Below are positions 9,861 to 19,091 of a stretch of 64,000 nucleotides of DNA, one piece after another. Source of the stretch: Anaerosporobacter mobilis DSM 15930 (GTDB lineage Bacteria > Bacillota > Clostridia > Lachnospirales > Lachnospiraceae). Every line of letters starts with the position of its first letter. Within the stretch, counting starts at the first letter, position 1. A program made the translations under genes and the position numbers. The notes under the pieces were generated by a model. That model had not been told where the DNA came from and ran no database searches. It saw nothing but the letters and a program-made list of their open reading frames with translations. The DNA lies in NCBI RefSeq assembly GCF_900142955.1, contig NZ_FRCP01000026.1, positions 5,048-69,047 on the forward strand, given 5' to 3'.

Positions 9861-10067
9861 CTACAGAATCTCTTTCAGCTTTTCCACTTCTTCTTTCGTC
9901 AGTGTTACCCCTTTCCCCATCTTTTCATGGTCAGGAGCCCAATCACGTATATCATATTTCGGAGCTGCATCATTCCAACTGATAAGATTCAGTTCTTTTC
10001 TCCAACCCTTTGCGTTTTCTGATAAGACTCCGATTTCTTCTATGATTTCATATTTTATATCAGCCAT
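9861..10067 (-). CDS. YdbC-like PC4-fold single-stranded DNA-binding protein
   Basis: A protein of 68 residues from the second ATG (10067), which is where the family begins (MADIKYEIIEEIGVLS); the ATG at 10085 would add six residues. The sequence matches the YdbC family of Firmicutes, small PC4/p15-like proteins that bind single-stranded DNA or RNA as dimers: conserved GWRKELNLISWN, PKYDIRDW and the C-terminal TLTKEEVEKLKEIL helix are all present. It is a single-gene unit with its own terminator, 75 bp downstream of the large TPR protein gene on the same strand. Confidence 0.85.
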   Translation of the reverse strand: MADIKYEIIEEIGVLSENAKGWRKELNLISWNDAAPKYDIRDWAPDHEKMGKGVTLTKEEVEKLKEIL

Positions 10068-10142
10068 ATACTCTCTCTTTTCCATATTTTAATAAATTCT
10101 ACTTACCACGTTATATATCTTCAATTCAACAAATACAAAACG

Positions 10143-13100
10143 TTAGTGTAAATTATCATCTCCATCTATTACAAACAAACTCCTCAAAGTAGCCCTTACA
10201 ATATTTTGATTATAATAATAAACAACTCGCTGGATTGCATTCTCGATATCAGCGTTTATTACTAATTCCTTATTATATACCAATATAAAAAGCGCATTGA
10301 TATCGTTTTTAACCAGTTCTATGTACTTTTCGTCCTGTATATTTGGTATCATGAGTTCTAACAATCTTTTTATTATCTGTTTACGTTTTTCTTCATCAAC
10401 TATGCAAGAATATTTTTCAGATATATACTTGATAACACAAATATGCCAAGGATTCTGAAAACGATATTTTATTGCATTTTCAATTATATTTAATAGATTC
10501 TCTAAATTTAAATCTAATTGAGTAATCAATGTAAATATTGATATAGCTTCAATCCCCAAATTCATAAATTCAACTGATTTTATAAGGAAAATATCCTCTG
10601 TTACTAAATAAGCTTTCTCTTCTTCTACTAGACACATTGCATAATAATCACAATCCCCCAACATTTTTCGCATATCTTCAATTGATATCCCAATCTCCTT
10701 TATTGGTTCAGATGCACTTTCAATATTATTCAATGCGTAAATATATTCATAAATATCAAGCGCTTTTTGTAATTCCTTTTCCTTAACATCTTCTGATACT
10801 TCATTTCGATATAATTTGTCTTCTTGTTGAAATATGCTTGTTACATCATCTTTATTATAATATTCTATTTTTGCTTCGTAATCGTGTCTATTACTATTTG
10901 AAGTAACACTTTCAACATAAATATCCTTTAATACAGTCAATTTATCAATAGGCACACCTAACAGATATAGCATTAAACTAGCACTATATGTAACCACTAT
11001 TGGCCTATCTTCAATTTCTATATCAGCTTTTAAATAAGTATTCCAGATAGTAACTGACTCATTTAATAATAGATATTCTATAGTATCTGATAAACATCTA
11101 AACATTCCGCTTATGCTATAAAATGAAATAGGTATTCCGTCTCTCGGCTCACTATATAAAGCAATAAGATTATTCTCTGTTCTATCTGATGGAGTATAAG
11201 TCTTTAGAATACTTACAAGTTCCGACATATCCCCATCCTGTCCCAAATGTCCGGCAATAATGCCTTTCATTTCATCCAGTTTTCTCAAGCAATATTGAAA
11301 AAGGAATTTATCAGTTTGCAAAATATTATCAACCACATATTCTTTTCCATCTAAATTTACCTTATCATCTTTTTTCTTTCTAAGTAACTTGACTCCAGCT
11401 TGACTTCGCACAAAATAATGTTCCGCATCAGCAAATTTACTCCTACTGCCAGGCAACATATTTTCATCATTATAGAAACTTATGATTCTATTTTCATTAC
11501 CATATTTTAAAAACACTGTAGATGTATCATCCACTCTTTCTGGGTCATCTGTATTTTTACTATTAGGTTGCAGTAACACAGCCATTAAATAAGCATTGTA
11601 CACTTCCTTCACGTACTCATCACTGGTCAAAAGACTTTTCGTAATATAGCGCCTTTGATTTTGCTTATCACCTAGGTAATCATAAGCTCCTGCAATCATA
11701 TATAACATTTGTGTATCATTAAACTGCTTTGCTGATTCTAATATTGCCAAATCCAAATTTCTATTATTATGTATTGATAAATATAGAAGATTCAGAATTG
11801 TATTATACTTATTAGGATTCAATGAAAAGGCATACTTAAAGTTTTTTATTGCTTCCAATTGATACCCTTTACTCTGCAATATCATCGCTTTAATTTCATA
11901 AATATCTGAATCATTGTAACCATTCTCTAATAGATTAACCACCTTGGTTAATAAAATGTCACGCTCTTCTTCATAATAATCAAAAATCACCTTACAAAGG
12001 ATTATATCAATAATTGGTACATAACTATATTTTTCTAATACTGGACGCACTGCTTGATGAAAACCGCTATTTATACAAAGATAAGAAAATTCCTGTAGTC
12101 CATAGACTTGTATGAATTTCATTTCTCCGCTTACTAACTTCTTACATACCTCATTTACTAATACTTCATCCATTTGCAGTTTTAATATTATAAGGTAAAA
12201 TTCTAATTGATTATTATATTCATTATTGCATTTTGAAATATTGATTTTTATTTCTTTATTACTTTTTTTACCTTTAAAGCAATCGTAATATATATGTACT
12301 GCAATAATATTTTTTCTAAGAAGATATAGATGCTCATCCCAATAGTTATTTAATTCTTCAATCGAAAAAATATATTTAGTAAAGACCATATTTAGTAAGA
12401 CAAACTGTTGATTTTCAGTCGCAAAATCTAACAACTCAAATTTATCAATACAACATTTACCGTTATTAAGTATTCCTTCATAGTATAGTGATTTAATTTC
12501 TATATCAGATTTAAGACTTTCACTCAATTGGTCATATTCATACACCGCAATCTCATTATTTATAACCTGAGCTAAAGAAAACATTTCAACCAAATAAGTC
12601 TTGCAAAGTACATCCGCACAATTGTAATAAATTATTTTCAAGCCAAGCAGTTCCTTATAAATTTCTTGTAATTCTTCGGTGTGATATTGATTACCTCTTG
12701 AATATAATTCCTTTGCTTTCCGAATTAAATATTTAAACCGATATTCGAAATCACTAACCGGAAAAATTTCTTGTAGTACTTCTGATAAATTTAAAATACC
12801 AACTTCTTTTTCTATACACCTAAATATAATTTGTTTTTGCAGATATTGATACTCGCAAGAGGAATATTTAACTTCAAATTTAATAATATTATTTTCCCCT
12901 TCTTTTGTTGAAACTGTTTGATATAGTAATTCATAATTTTTTTCTAACAATATATTAAGAATATAAATTAAATTGCCATCAGTGGCTATATCAATTAATT
13001 TCTTAATTTCTTTATCCCTATCAAGATACAATATTGCAATAAAAGCTAAAGAAGCGTTTTTCACTATATCCTCTTTTATTTTCTTAATTTCATTAAGGTA

Positions 13101-13784
13101 TCTTTCAATGTTTTTTTCTTCATAAAAGTACCATAAAAAGCAAACGTTGATATAAATACTTAAATCATTATTACTAACTATTTTTTCAATATTTTTTACA
13201 GCATCAAACTCACCTTTATGGATATACCCATCAATAATTGATACTATATTTTTAAAATCTAATCCAGGTAAATACTGTGTTAATTCATCTCGTAATTTTT
13301 GTATTTCCTGACTTGTAGACTTATCCACTTGTTTTATACTGCTATTGATACTGTTTATTATATCTGTTGCCTGTAAATTCCCTAGTAAAATATTTTCTTC
13401 TGTAAAGTCTTTACTTTTAAATGTACTTATCAAATTAAGCAAATTATCTATGAACGTAACAATGAGTTCATTATTTTTTGCCTTTGAGTAAAACAAAGAT
13501 TTACTAATTATAGTACTGTATGCTTTTTCCCTATCCTCTTTTTCAATCTTAAAAAAATATGCATATATATCAGTCATAAATACATTATTTAGATAATCGT
13601 TTAGACCCTCAAAGTCAATCTCATAATCTAAAGGTAGGTTTTCGAATTTAGCGTTGAATTCCTTCTCAACAAAATCTTTTATTCTCTTCCTAAGCTCCAT
13701 TTCATTGTGCAGCTTCTTCCCTTTTTCCATTAACACATTAAATCCAAATTCACTAAATGCATCTAGTAAATCATCTTTACCCAC
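10143..13784 (-). CDS. Large TPR-GreAB-C-PIN protein (TGCP-type conflict protein)
   Basis: A protein of about 1213 residues. I place the start at GTG 13784, nine bases after GGGAG; the ATGs at 13793 and 13790 overlap or crowd that site. Helical repeats fill most of the N-terminal 750 residues, with recognisable TPRs at about 630-735 (SKGYQLEAIKNFKYAFSLNP). Residues about 760-830 resemble the GreA/GreB C-terminal domain (SQAGVKLLRKKKDDKV, then KEYVVDNI). The C-terminal part looks like a PIN nuclease, with GDCDYYA and YLVTEDIFLI acidic blocks near 1047 and 1065. The usual first-strand Asp of PIN domains is not evident in PIVVTYSASLMLYLLG. Proteins with this order were proposed from genome context as RNA-targeting conflict proteins. 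Confidence 0.7.
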   Translation of the reverse strand: MGKDDLLDAFSEFGFNVLMEKGKKLHNEMELRKRIKDFVEKEFNAKFENLPLDYEIDFEGLNDYLNNVFMTDIYAYFFKIEKEDREKAYSTIISKSLFYSKAKNNELIVTFIDNLLNLISTFKSKDFTEENILLGNLQATDIINSINSSIKQVDKSTSQEIQKLRDELTQYLPGLDFKNIVSIIDGYIHKGEFDAVKNIEKIVSNNDLSIYINVCFLWYFYEEKNIERYLNEIKKIKEDIVKNASLAFIAILYLDRDKEIKKLIDIATDGNLIYILNILLEKNYELLYQTVSTKEGENNIIKFEVKYSSCEYQYLQKQIIFRCIEKEVGILNLSEVLQEIFPVSDFEYRFKYLIRKAKELYSRGNQYHTEELQEIYKELLGLKIIYYNCADVLCKTYLVEMFSLAQVINNEIAVYEYDQLSESLKSDIEIKSLYYEGILNNGKCCIDKFELLDFATENQQFVLLNMVFTKYIFSIEELNNYWDEHLYLLRKNIIAVHIYYDCFKGKKSNKEIKINISKCNNEYNNQLEFYLIILKLQMDEVLVNEVCKKLVSGEMKFIQVYGLQEFSYLCINSGFHQAVRPVLEKYSYVPIIDIILCKVIFDYYEEERDILLTKVVNLLENGYNDSDIYEIKAMILQSKGYQLEAIKNFKYAFSLNPNKYNTILNLLYLSIHNNRNLDLAILESAKQFNDTQMLYMIAGAYDYLGDKQNQRRYITKSLLTSDEYVKEVYNAYLMAVLLQPNSKNTDDPERVDDTSTVFLKYGNENRIISFYNDENMLPGSRSKFADAEHYFVRSQAGVKLLRKKKDDKVNLDGKEYVVDNILQTDKFLFQYCLRKLDEMKGIIAGHLGQDGDMSELVSILKTYTPSDRTENNLIALYSEPRDGIPISFYSISGMFRCLSDTIEYLLLNESVTIWNTYLKADIEIEDRPIVVTYSASLMLYLLGVPIDKLTVLKDIYVESVTSNSNRHDYEAKIEYYNKDDVTSIFQQEDKLYRNEVSEDVKEKELQKALDIYEYIYALNNIESASEPIKEIGISIEDMRKMLGDCDYYAMCLVEEEKAYLVTEDIFLIKSVEFMNLGIEAISIFTLITQLDLNLENLLNIIENAIKYRFQNPWHICVIKYISEKYSCIVDEEKRKQIIKRLLELMIPNIQDEKYIELVKNDINALFILVYNKELVINADIENAIQRVVYYYNQNIVRATLRSLFVIDGDDNLH

Positions 13785-14031
13785 AAACATCATCTCCCAA
13801 CACTTAAATTCCTATTTTTCCCCACCAGTAAAAAATCCAATATCTCTCTATATCTCCATATATAACTTAATTATTTCTAAAATTTCTGTAAGCGCGTATA
13901 GCACAGTTCTATCTGCTTATAGACAAATCGCAAAGCGTTTATTCAAATAACTAAACTAATTTAAAATATTCTGCCACCTCTCATTATATCTTATCACTAC
14001 TCTAAATTCAAACTTTCTTACATATTTCAAC

Positions 14032-14346
14032 ATGAAATATTTGTATGACTCAAATTATTTAAAAGTTGTCAAAACCGAAGAATATGCTAACTACAAAATG
14101 GAAGTAACTCTTGTATCATATGAAAATATACAAAAGCTAGATAATTACCTAGAGAAATATCACAACTGTATTATTACACCAATTGGAGGACGTCCTAAGA
14201 AAGTAACTAATGATGTTCTTAAGAATCTAATCAAGGATTCCACTACTATGAAACTCACAGAAATGGCAGAAAAATATGGATTATCAAAGTATTACATTTC
14301 TAAGGTTCTAAAGGAATCTGGAAATCCAAAAAGAAAAAGTAAATAA
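14032..14346 (+). CDS. Small protein with resolvase-type C-terminal helix-turn-helix
   Basis: A protein of 104 residues. The C-terminal half (GGRPKKVTNDVLKNLI, then KLTEMAEKYGLSKYYISKVL) is the GRPxK linker and helix-turn-helix found at the end of Hin-type serine recombinases, but there is no catalytic domain: the first 50 residues are unrelated and unrecognised. It could be a small DNA-binding regulator or a recombinase remnant. No clear ribosome binding site precedes the ATG. It is divergent from the TPR-PIN gene across about 245 bp that shows no other feature. Confidence 0.55.
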   Translation: MKYLYDSNYLKVVKTEEYANYKMEVTLVSYENIQKLDNYLEKYHNCIITPIGGRPKKVTNDVLKNLIKDSTTMKLTEMAEKYGLSKYYISKVLKESGNPKRKSK

Positions 14347-14511
14347 TACGAAAATATACAAAATTTCATATGACAAGTATCCAATTATGTCATATTAGAT
14401 TATAAAACAAAACACGAAGTGAGAAACAAAATTATGGATTTATAAAATATTAAAAGAAAAATTGTTAAAACAATAAGCTTTGAAAACGTTGCAGAGGATT
14501 ATGGGTATGAT

Positions 14512-14769
14512 ATGGACCTTGAATATGTAGATTTTGGCGATGGTCAGTTACGCAAACATTATTGGCTCGCTGATAATTTTAACCATGTTAAAGTTTGCGT
14601 ATGGGTAGGTGGAAATCCGGATGACTCTATCGAAAAAGAAGAAAAACATATAAAAGAAGATATCAAGAAAAACATAAAAGGCTATGCAGCTGCATTGGAA
14701 GCTGCAGCTGAAATTATTAATAATGATGATTACTTTGATAGCGATGATGAAGAGGACGACGACGAATAA
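14512..14769 (+). CDS. Small acidic hypothetical protein, 5' end probably broken
   Basis: A protein of 85 residues from ATG 14512, ending in a poly-acidic tail (DSDDEEDDDE). No good ribosome binding site precedes this ATG. The same frame stays open upstream to codon 14446 and would read IVKTISFENVAEDYGYDM into the present start. A better initiation site lies at ATG 14434 (GAAGTGAGAAACAAA upstream), but that frame meets TAA at codon 4 (14443-14445). The natural gene probably began at 14434 and has acquired a nonsense codon. Function unknown. Confidence 0.5.
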   Translation: MDLEYVDFGDGQLRKHYWLADNFNHVKVCVWVGGNPDDSIEKEEKHIKEDIKKNIKGYAAALEAAAEIINNDDYFDSDDEEDDDE

Positions 14770-14790
14770 ATTCAAAACATGCATAATTTA

Positions 14791-14821
14791 TAGCAGGAGC
14801 TCATCTCCTGCTATTTTTTTA
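14791..14821 (+). terminator. Intrinsic terminator
   Basis: TAGCAGGAG / CTCCTGCTA stem with a CTCAT-type loop followed by eight T residues, 22 bp after the stop of the acidic small gene. Nearly the same stem recurs at 16,314-16,336. Confidence 0.85.
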
Positions 14822-14988
14822 AATATCAAACACCACTTTCAATCATAATATTCATAGAAAGCAAAACAAAAATGATAATAACAAACATAAAACATTTTGC
14901 TTTCTATCCTAAACCTAATTACATAGAACTAGGGCTCCTGTAACTAAGCTACGAGAGCTCTTTTTCTGTCTATTAATGCAAGTTATGA

Positions 14989-15156
14989 TTACAGCTTCTT
15001 TTCCTCGAATACAATACTTGCCAGATATCGTTCCCTGTCCTCTTCTCGGATTTTGAAATTTCTAGGGAGCAACTTTCTTTCCTCTAACATTTTCTGATAC
15101 TGTTCAAAACTTAGAACCGGAACTTCAATTTTGGTGTTATCATTTTTTTCGCTCAT
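14989..15156 (-). CDS. 55-residue small protein, MSEK family member 1
   Basis: A short gene with a strong AGGAGG eight bases before ATG 15156. The product begins MSEKNDNTKIEVPVLSFEQY and ends FEEKKL. A clear relative is encoded at 33,798-33,959 (MSEK, then EVPVLSLQEYLEM), which supports both as real genes despite their size. It lies 13 bp downstream of the 129-residue gene on the same strand, so the two form a small operon. Function unknown; highly charged and probably cytoplasmic. Confidence 0.65.
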   Translation of the reverse strand: MSEKNDNTKIEVPVLSFEQYQKMLEERKLLPRNFKIREEDRERYLASIVFEEKKL

Positions 15157-15169
15157 TTACAATACCTCC

Positions 15170-15559
15170 TCAAATTCTTTCGATTTCTTCTTTGGTATAA
15201 TTGGAAAATACCTGCTGAATTGTTTCCATCGGTAAATTTTCATTTTTCATATTTTTAATAACCATATCACTGTATTCTCGCTCACTCTCCTCTTTAGCAT
15301 CGTTGAAAATTTTCACAGCAAAATTGTCTGGGTCATCTGCATGTTCCTCTCGATACTGTTTCCAAAATTCCCTGTTATGATTTTTCTCCCGAATTACAGA
15401 AGCTTCAACCTCAATCTCATCGATTTCTTCCTTTGTTAATTTGGAGAATGCCTTATATATAACATTGATGTCAACACTCTCAATTAACAGCTTTTTTACA
15501 ATATCTTTAAGCTCATGGCTGACAGCTTCATTTATGTACTTGTCAATTTCTTCAGACAT
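15170..15559 (-). CDS. Hypothetical protein with internal repeat
   Basis: A protein of 129 residues, very acidic and helical. It contains two copies of one segment: IYKAFSKLTKEEIDEI near residues 40-56 and IQQVFSNYTKEEIERI at the C-terminus. Similar repeats occur at the ends of Rpn/PD-(D/E)XK transposase-like proteins, but the nuclease domain is absent here. A good GGAGGG precedes the ATG. It is the first gene of a two-gene operon with the 55-residue protein. Function unknown. Confidence 0.6.
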   Translation of the reverse strand: MSEEIDKYINEAVSHELKDIVKKLLIESVDINVIYKAFSKLTKEEIDEIEVEASVIREKNHNREFWKQYREEHADDPDNFAVKIFNDAKEESEREYSDMVIKNMKNENLPMETIQQVFSNYTKEEIERI

Positions 15560-15820
15560 ATTTTCCCTCCTGATTTCTATTCTGGCATTCTTTCCTATTT
15601 TCTTATTTTTCTTCTATTATGCTCTAAATACACTGATATTCACAACCTGTAATTGTTAATGTGCATCAGAATATAGACCTTCCTAATAGCCTTATTCATT
15701 AACTCATTAAAGATTTCAGCCCCCGTCTACTGCATTACATTTCCTTGCTATTTTTCAAATGAAACACCACTGAAAATGTCATATTGATTGTATAAACAAA
15801 TACGAAGGGAGATTTAGCAA

Positions 15821-16306
15821 ATGACAAATAAAAAAGGCTACAGAAACAATTATGAATCTTTGGTACATATCGAGGATGTTACAAATGAGACAGAATTTGA
15901 AGGGCAAGAAATTTCATATCGGCTTTTAGAATTCCGAAGAATATTTTCCGGAATACCTACCGATAATTTGTATTGGGATGCGTATAATGACGGTCGCTTC
16001 CTCGTGGATAATGGAAATTGTTTGATGTTCTACTTGAACGCAGACGATATTTACTATCCTCCCAACCCTGTATCTGCTACCGAAACATACTACCGTCATC
16101 TCATCATGTGGGAAAGGAAGGAATATGATTTGTTGTTCCCGGATGTTCCAGAAGACTTCAGTATCCAATGGTTTGAGATTGCTGTGAAGAATGGTATGCC
16201 AGTGAAGATGATATATCCGATATACCAGAAATTGATTGTTACTGATGATTTTCCGTTCGAGGCGGAGGTAAAAGAGTTGATTCAGAAATCTAAAGATATG
16301 CAGTAA
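15821..16306 (+). CDS. Hypothetical protein
   Basis: A protein of 161 residues with GAAGGGAG eight bases before the ATG and a clear terminator after the stop. It is soluble, rich in aromatic residues (NLYWDAYNDGRFLVDNG; YYPPNPVSATETYYRHL), and I recognise no family. It is a one-gene transcription unit between minus-strand genes. The 260 bp upstream hold no other gene. Confidence 0.65.
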   Translation: MTNKKGYRNNYESLVHIEDVTNETEFEGQEISYRLLEFRRIFSGIPTDNLYWDAYNDGRFLVDNGNCLMFYLNADDIYYPPNPVSATETYYRHLIMWERKEYDLLFPDVPEDFSIQWFEIAVKNGMPVKMIYPIYQKLIVTDDFPFEAEVKELIQKSKDMQ

Positions 16307-16311
16307 CTACA

Positions 16312-16342
16312 AATAGCAGGGGCTAAGCTCCTGCTATTTTTT
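16312..16342 (+). terminator. Intrinsic terminator
   Basis: TAGCAGG / CCTGCTA stem, loop GGCTAAG-like, then six T residues, directly after the stop of the 161-residue gene. Its stem is shared with the terminator at 14,791. Confidence 0.85.
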
Positions 16343-16446
16343 ACTTAACATACATTCTATCTGCTCATCTCAAATATTACGAATATTATATACTGATTGA
16401 CAATAAAACCATTCGTACTTAATGCAAACTAATTTATACTTGGCAT

Positions 16447-17364
16447 TTATTTTCCTGATAATAAGCTTATTACATTTTCTTCCCATTTTAATGAATGTAT
16501 AATTCTATCATAAAAATACTTGTTACTAATGATTTCTCCTTTAGTTAGCATCGAAAGCTTTTCCCAGTTCGCATTAAAAACATATGTGGCATTATTAATT
16601 CTTGGATTTTCCATAAAGAATAAGTTTGTGCCATCATGTCTGAACACCATGTAACCATTGAAGCCAGCATTACCAATTGCAATTAACTTTAAACTAAGTT
16701 TTTTAAGAATATTTATTCTTTCATGTGTTATTGATTTTCTATTCTTGGCTGGTCTTACAACTAAATCAACATACTCATGAGCCTTAGTCCATATCTCCTC
16801 ACCTTCTGGCAATATAGTCCAGTCTAACCTTTTAACCTCTGGCTTAATAAATTGCTTTAACTTTGAATTATAAATCCCACATTCCTTAAAATGTTCCAGT
16901 ATTAAGTTTGTTGTATGAATAATTTCATCTGAATTAGATTCATTATATGTAATTTTATCTGATACAAGGAACTTAATTCCATCGCTTTCAACTATTGTTA
17001 AATATTTATTATACGGTACAGTCTGTTCTCTTTGATATCTCTTTCTAGTAATATCAACGTAACCCGTTACTTCCTCTGTTTCTCCTCCTCCAATCCACTG
17101 TTTTCTTGTCCACTCAATAGTATAACCATACTCCTCCATAGGTAAATCCCTTAATAATATTGTGTCCCCGTTTGCATTTCTTCTTGTAACTGCTCCGATA
17201 CATGCTGGAAGAATTGATTCTCCTATATTCAAGTCTTTTGTAAATCCACATTTCCAGGCATTTTCGTATTGACCTTCAGTTATCTGTACTCCAAGATAAA
17301 TATCCTCTCCTTCATTCACTACAGAAAAATAATTTAGTGACCGTATTCTCTTTTTCTCAATCAT
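16447..17364 (-). CDS. Hypothetical protein
   Basis: A protein of 305 residues with GGAGGG seven bases before the ATG. It looks soluble and is rich in beta-type segments (YLGVQITEGQYENAWKCGF; GYTIEWTRKQWIGGGETEE), with a more helical C-terminus. I recognise no family or catalytic motif. It is transcribed alone, divergent from the small membrane protein gene at 17,556. Confidence 0.65.
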   Translation of the reverse strand: MIEKKRIRSLNYFSVVNEGEDIYLGVQITEGQYENAWKCGFTKDLNIGESILPACIGAVTRRNANGDTILLRDLPMEEYGYTIEWTRKQWIGGGETEEVTGYVDITRKRYQREQTVPYNKYLTIVESDGIKFLVSDKITYNESNSDEIIHTTNLILEHFKECGIYNSKLKQFIKPEVKRLDWTILPEGEEIWTKAHEYVDLVVRPAKNRKSITHERINILKKLSLKLIAIGNAGFNGYMVFRHDGTNLFFMENPRINNATYVFNANWEKLSMLTKGEIISNKYFYDRIIHSLKWEENVISLLSGK

Positions 17365-17555
17365 GTTTTTCCCTCCAATACACTATTTATCCCAAATTTC
17401 CATCTACCATAAATATACACCAATATACATTATTATACAATATCATTTACTTGAGAATACCATAATAAATTCCAATAACGCTTTAATGGTTACTTGATAT
17501 CTAACATTTATTGCTTTATTTGATTACCAGTATTATACTAATTATAGAGAGGAGG

Positions 17556-17978
17556 ATGATATGTTTGTATCAAATATTTTTAACTAAAACCATAAATCCA
17601 AATAATATTGATTGGGGCACAACAGCTGCTTGGATTGCTTTAGCAGTCGCTATAATATCTCCTATCATTACGACTATTATCACTAATATGCATCAATCAA
17701 AAATGAAACGTTTAGAAATATTGAATAATCGAGGACTTGAAATAATTGAACGATATCTTTCTGTTACAACACGTCAAATAAATATTTTCGGGCTTTCTGA
17801 TGAATATGATAAATATTACTCGCTGATATTCTTATATGTACCAAATGATTTATATAAAGCTATAGAAGAATTAGACAAACTAATACGAGACTGTGATTCT
17901 AAATCATTTCCTGACAAGGATAAATGCTTACCTTTACTACATAAAATAAGTAAATCCTTACAATACTTTAAAATATAA
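17556..17978 (+). CDS. Small single-pass membrane protein
   Basis: A protein of about 140 residues. The start is placed at ATG 17556, just after AGAGAGG; an out-of-frame ATG at 17561 closes after a few codons. One transmembrane segment lies near residues 22-42 (TAAWIALAVAIISPIITTII), followed by a cytoplasmic helical domain. The layout (short N-terminus, one helix, about 95-residue tail) resembles small toxin or effector membrane proteins, but no family is recognised. Confidence 0.5.
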   Translation: MICLYQIFLTKTINPNNIDWGTTAAWIALAVAIISPIITTIITNMHQSKMKRLEILNNRGLEIIERYLSVTTRQINIFGLSDEYDKYYSLIFLYVPNDLYKAIEELDKLIRDCDSKSFPDKDKCLPLLHKISKSLQYFKI

Positions 17979-18026
17979 TACTTCTTTTAATAGTTTTGTT
18001 ATACATATCTAACTAAGTGAAAACGA

Positions 18027-18067
18027 GGAAAATGGAGTATCCACAGCTTGTTGGCACTCCATTTTTC
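18027..18067. terminator. Bidirectional terminator between convergent genes
   Basis: AAAATGGAGT (18029-18038) pairs with ACTCCATTTT (18056-18065); A and T tracts flank both sides, so it can serve the plus-strand gene ending at 17,978 and the minus-strand gene ending at 18,146. Confidence 0.8.
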
Positions 18068-18145
18068 TCAGTATCATTATTCTCTTCTCTTTTCAAGGAA
18101 CAGACATTTCCTCTTCCTTAAAATAATTTACTTTCTAAGGCTAAA

Positions 18146-18463
18146 TTAACCAAAATAGAATCCATTTATCTTAATCCTTGTATTTCCGAGTTTTATTACA
18201 ACATCTGTATCTTCGGCATCAATGTCTTTATCGTAATCATCCAAGACATCAAATGTTGCACAGATTACTTCAATGCCAGTGTCTTCCCTATCAGCCTCAT
18301 CATAAACTGCTACACTAGCTGCTCCCAGCTCGAGGTACGTTATGTATGGGCATGCAAACTTGTTGCATGCACTTCTGTCTTCGCAGACCACTTCATCCAA
18401 TTCTGCAATTGTCATAACTTTTCCAACCCCTTTTCTTTCTAAATTTTTGATTTTTGATTTCAT
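18146..18463 (-). CDS. Hypothetical protein with cysteine cluster
   Basis: A protein of 105 residues. AAAGGGAG lies seven bases before ATG 18463, supporting that start; a second Met at residue 17 is the alternative. A cysteine cluster occurs in CEDRSACNKFACPYITY, and the rest is acidic and beta-rich (CATFDVLDDYDKDIDAEDTD). Function and family are unknown. It ends 80 bp from the shared terminator. Confidence 0.55.
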   Translation of the reverse strand: MKSKIKNLERKGVGKVMTIAELDEVVCEDRSACNKFACPYITYLELGAASVAVYDEADREDTGIEVICATFDVLDDYDKDIDAEDTDVVIKLGNTRIKINGFYFG

Positions 18464-18517
18464 AATGAACTCCCTTTACCTTTCTTATTTTGTTATCTTT
18501 AATATACATGAATCCAA

Positions 18518-19009
18518 TTAATCGAACCAATAGCAGCCCCTAATACTACGGCTTTCGTAATAATTTGCATATGATGTACTTAATACCGTGTTAATAAAGT
18601 CTTTTCTAAAAACTTCATCTTTATCAAAATATCGGCTTTTTACAATCAACCCTCTTGGGGAAATTCGATAATCTGGTCTGTCGGGTTCAACAAGATAAAC
18701 AATTAATTTCAGATTATAGTCCTTCCATTTTTCCATAAAGTTTACAAAGTCATCAATGTATAACCCAGATGCCTCGAAATGTTCTCCTTCATGCTCAAAG
18801 GGACATCCATCGGGTGTATATACATCTCTTTGAATAAAATTATTATCAATAAGCTTCCTTAATACAGTAAGGTCAACCTCAACACCATCTCCGAAATATC
18901 CATATAGCTCACCGTAACTATAATCCACCCATTCCGGCCTTAAGCCTAAAATCTCCAATCTTAACTTTTCATTCATGTTCAAATCAAATATGTTCTTTTC
19001 TTTCATCAT
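18518..19009 (-). CDS. Hypothetical protein
   Basis: A protein of about 163 residues. The start is set at ATG 19009 (ATG 19006 and 19015 are alternatives), after GAAAGGCAGG; the frame opens further upstream at 19069 without a ribosome binding site. It is soluble, with NEKLRLEILGLRPEWVDYSY and DGCPFEHEGEHFEASGLYID segments. No family recognised. It follows the 214-residue gene on the same strand with an 82-bp gap. Confidence 0.55.
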   Translation of the reverse strand: MMKEKNIFDLNMNEKLRLEILGLRPEWVDYSYGELYGYFGDGVEVDLTVLRKLIDNNFIQRDVYTPDGCPFEHEGEHFEASGLYIDDFVNFMEKWKDYNLKLIVYLVEPDRPDYRISPRGLIVKSRYFDKDEVFRKDFINTVLSTSYANYYESRSIRGCYWFD

Positions 19010-19091
19010 TATCATCCTGCCTTTCTTCTGTTTTTTAGCATCTATAATATGAATAAAACTGAGCATCACGGTTTTTTAGTTATATCATTTT

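Noticed and set aside
14032..14346. Active DNA invertase
   Set aside because: Only the C-terminal helix-turn-helix is present; there is no recombinase catalytic domain.
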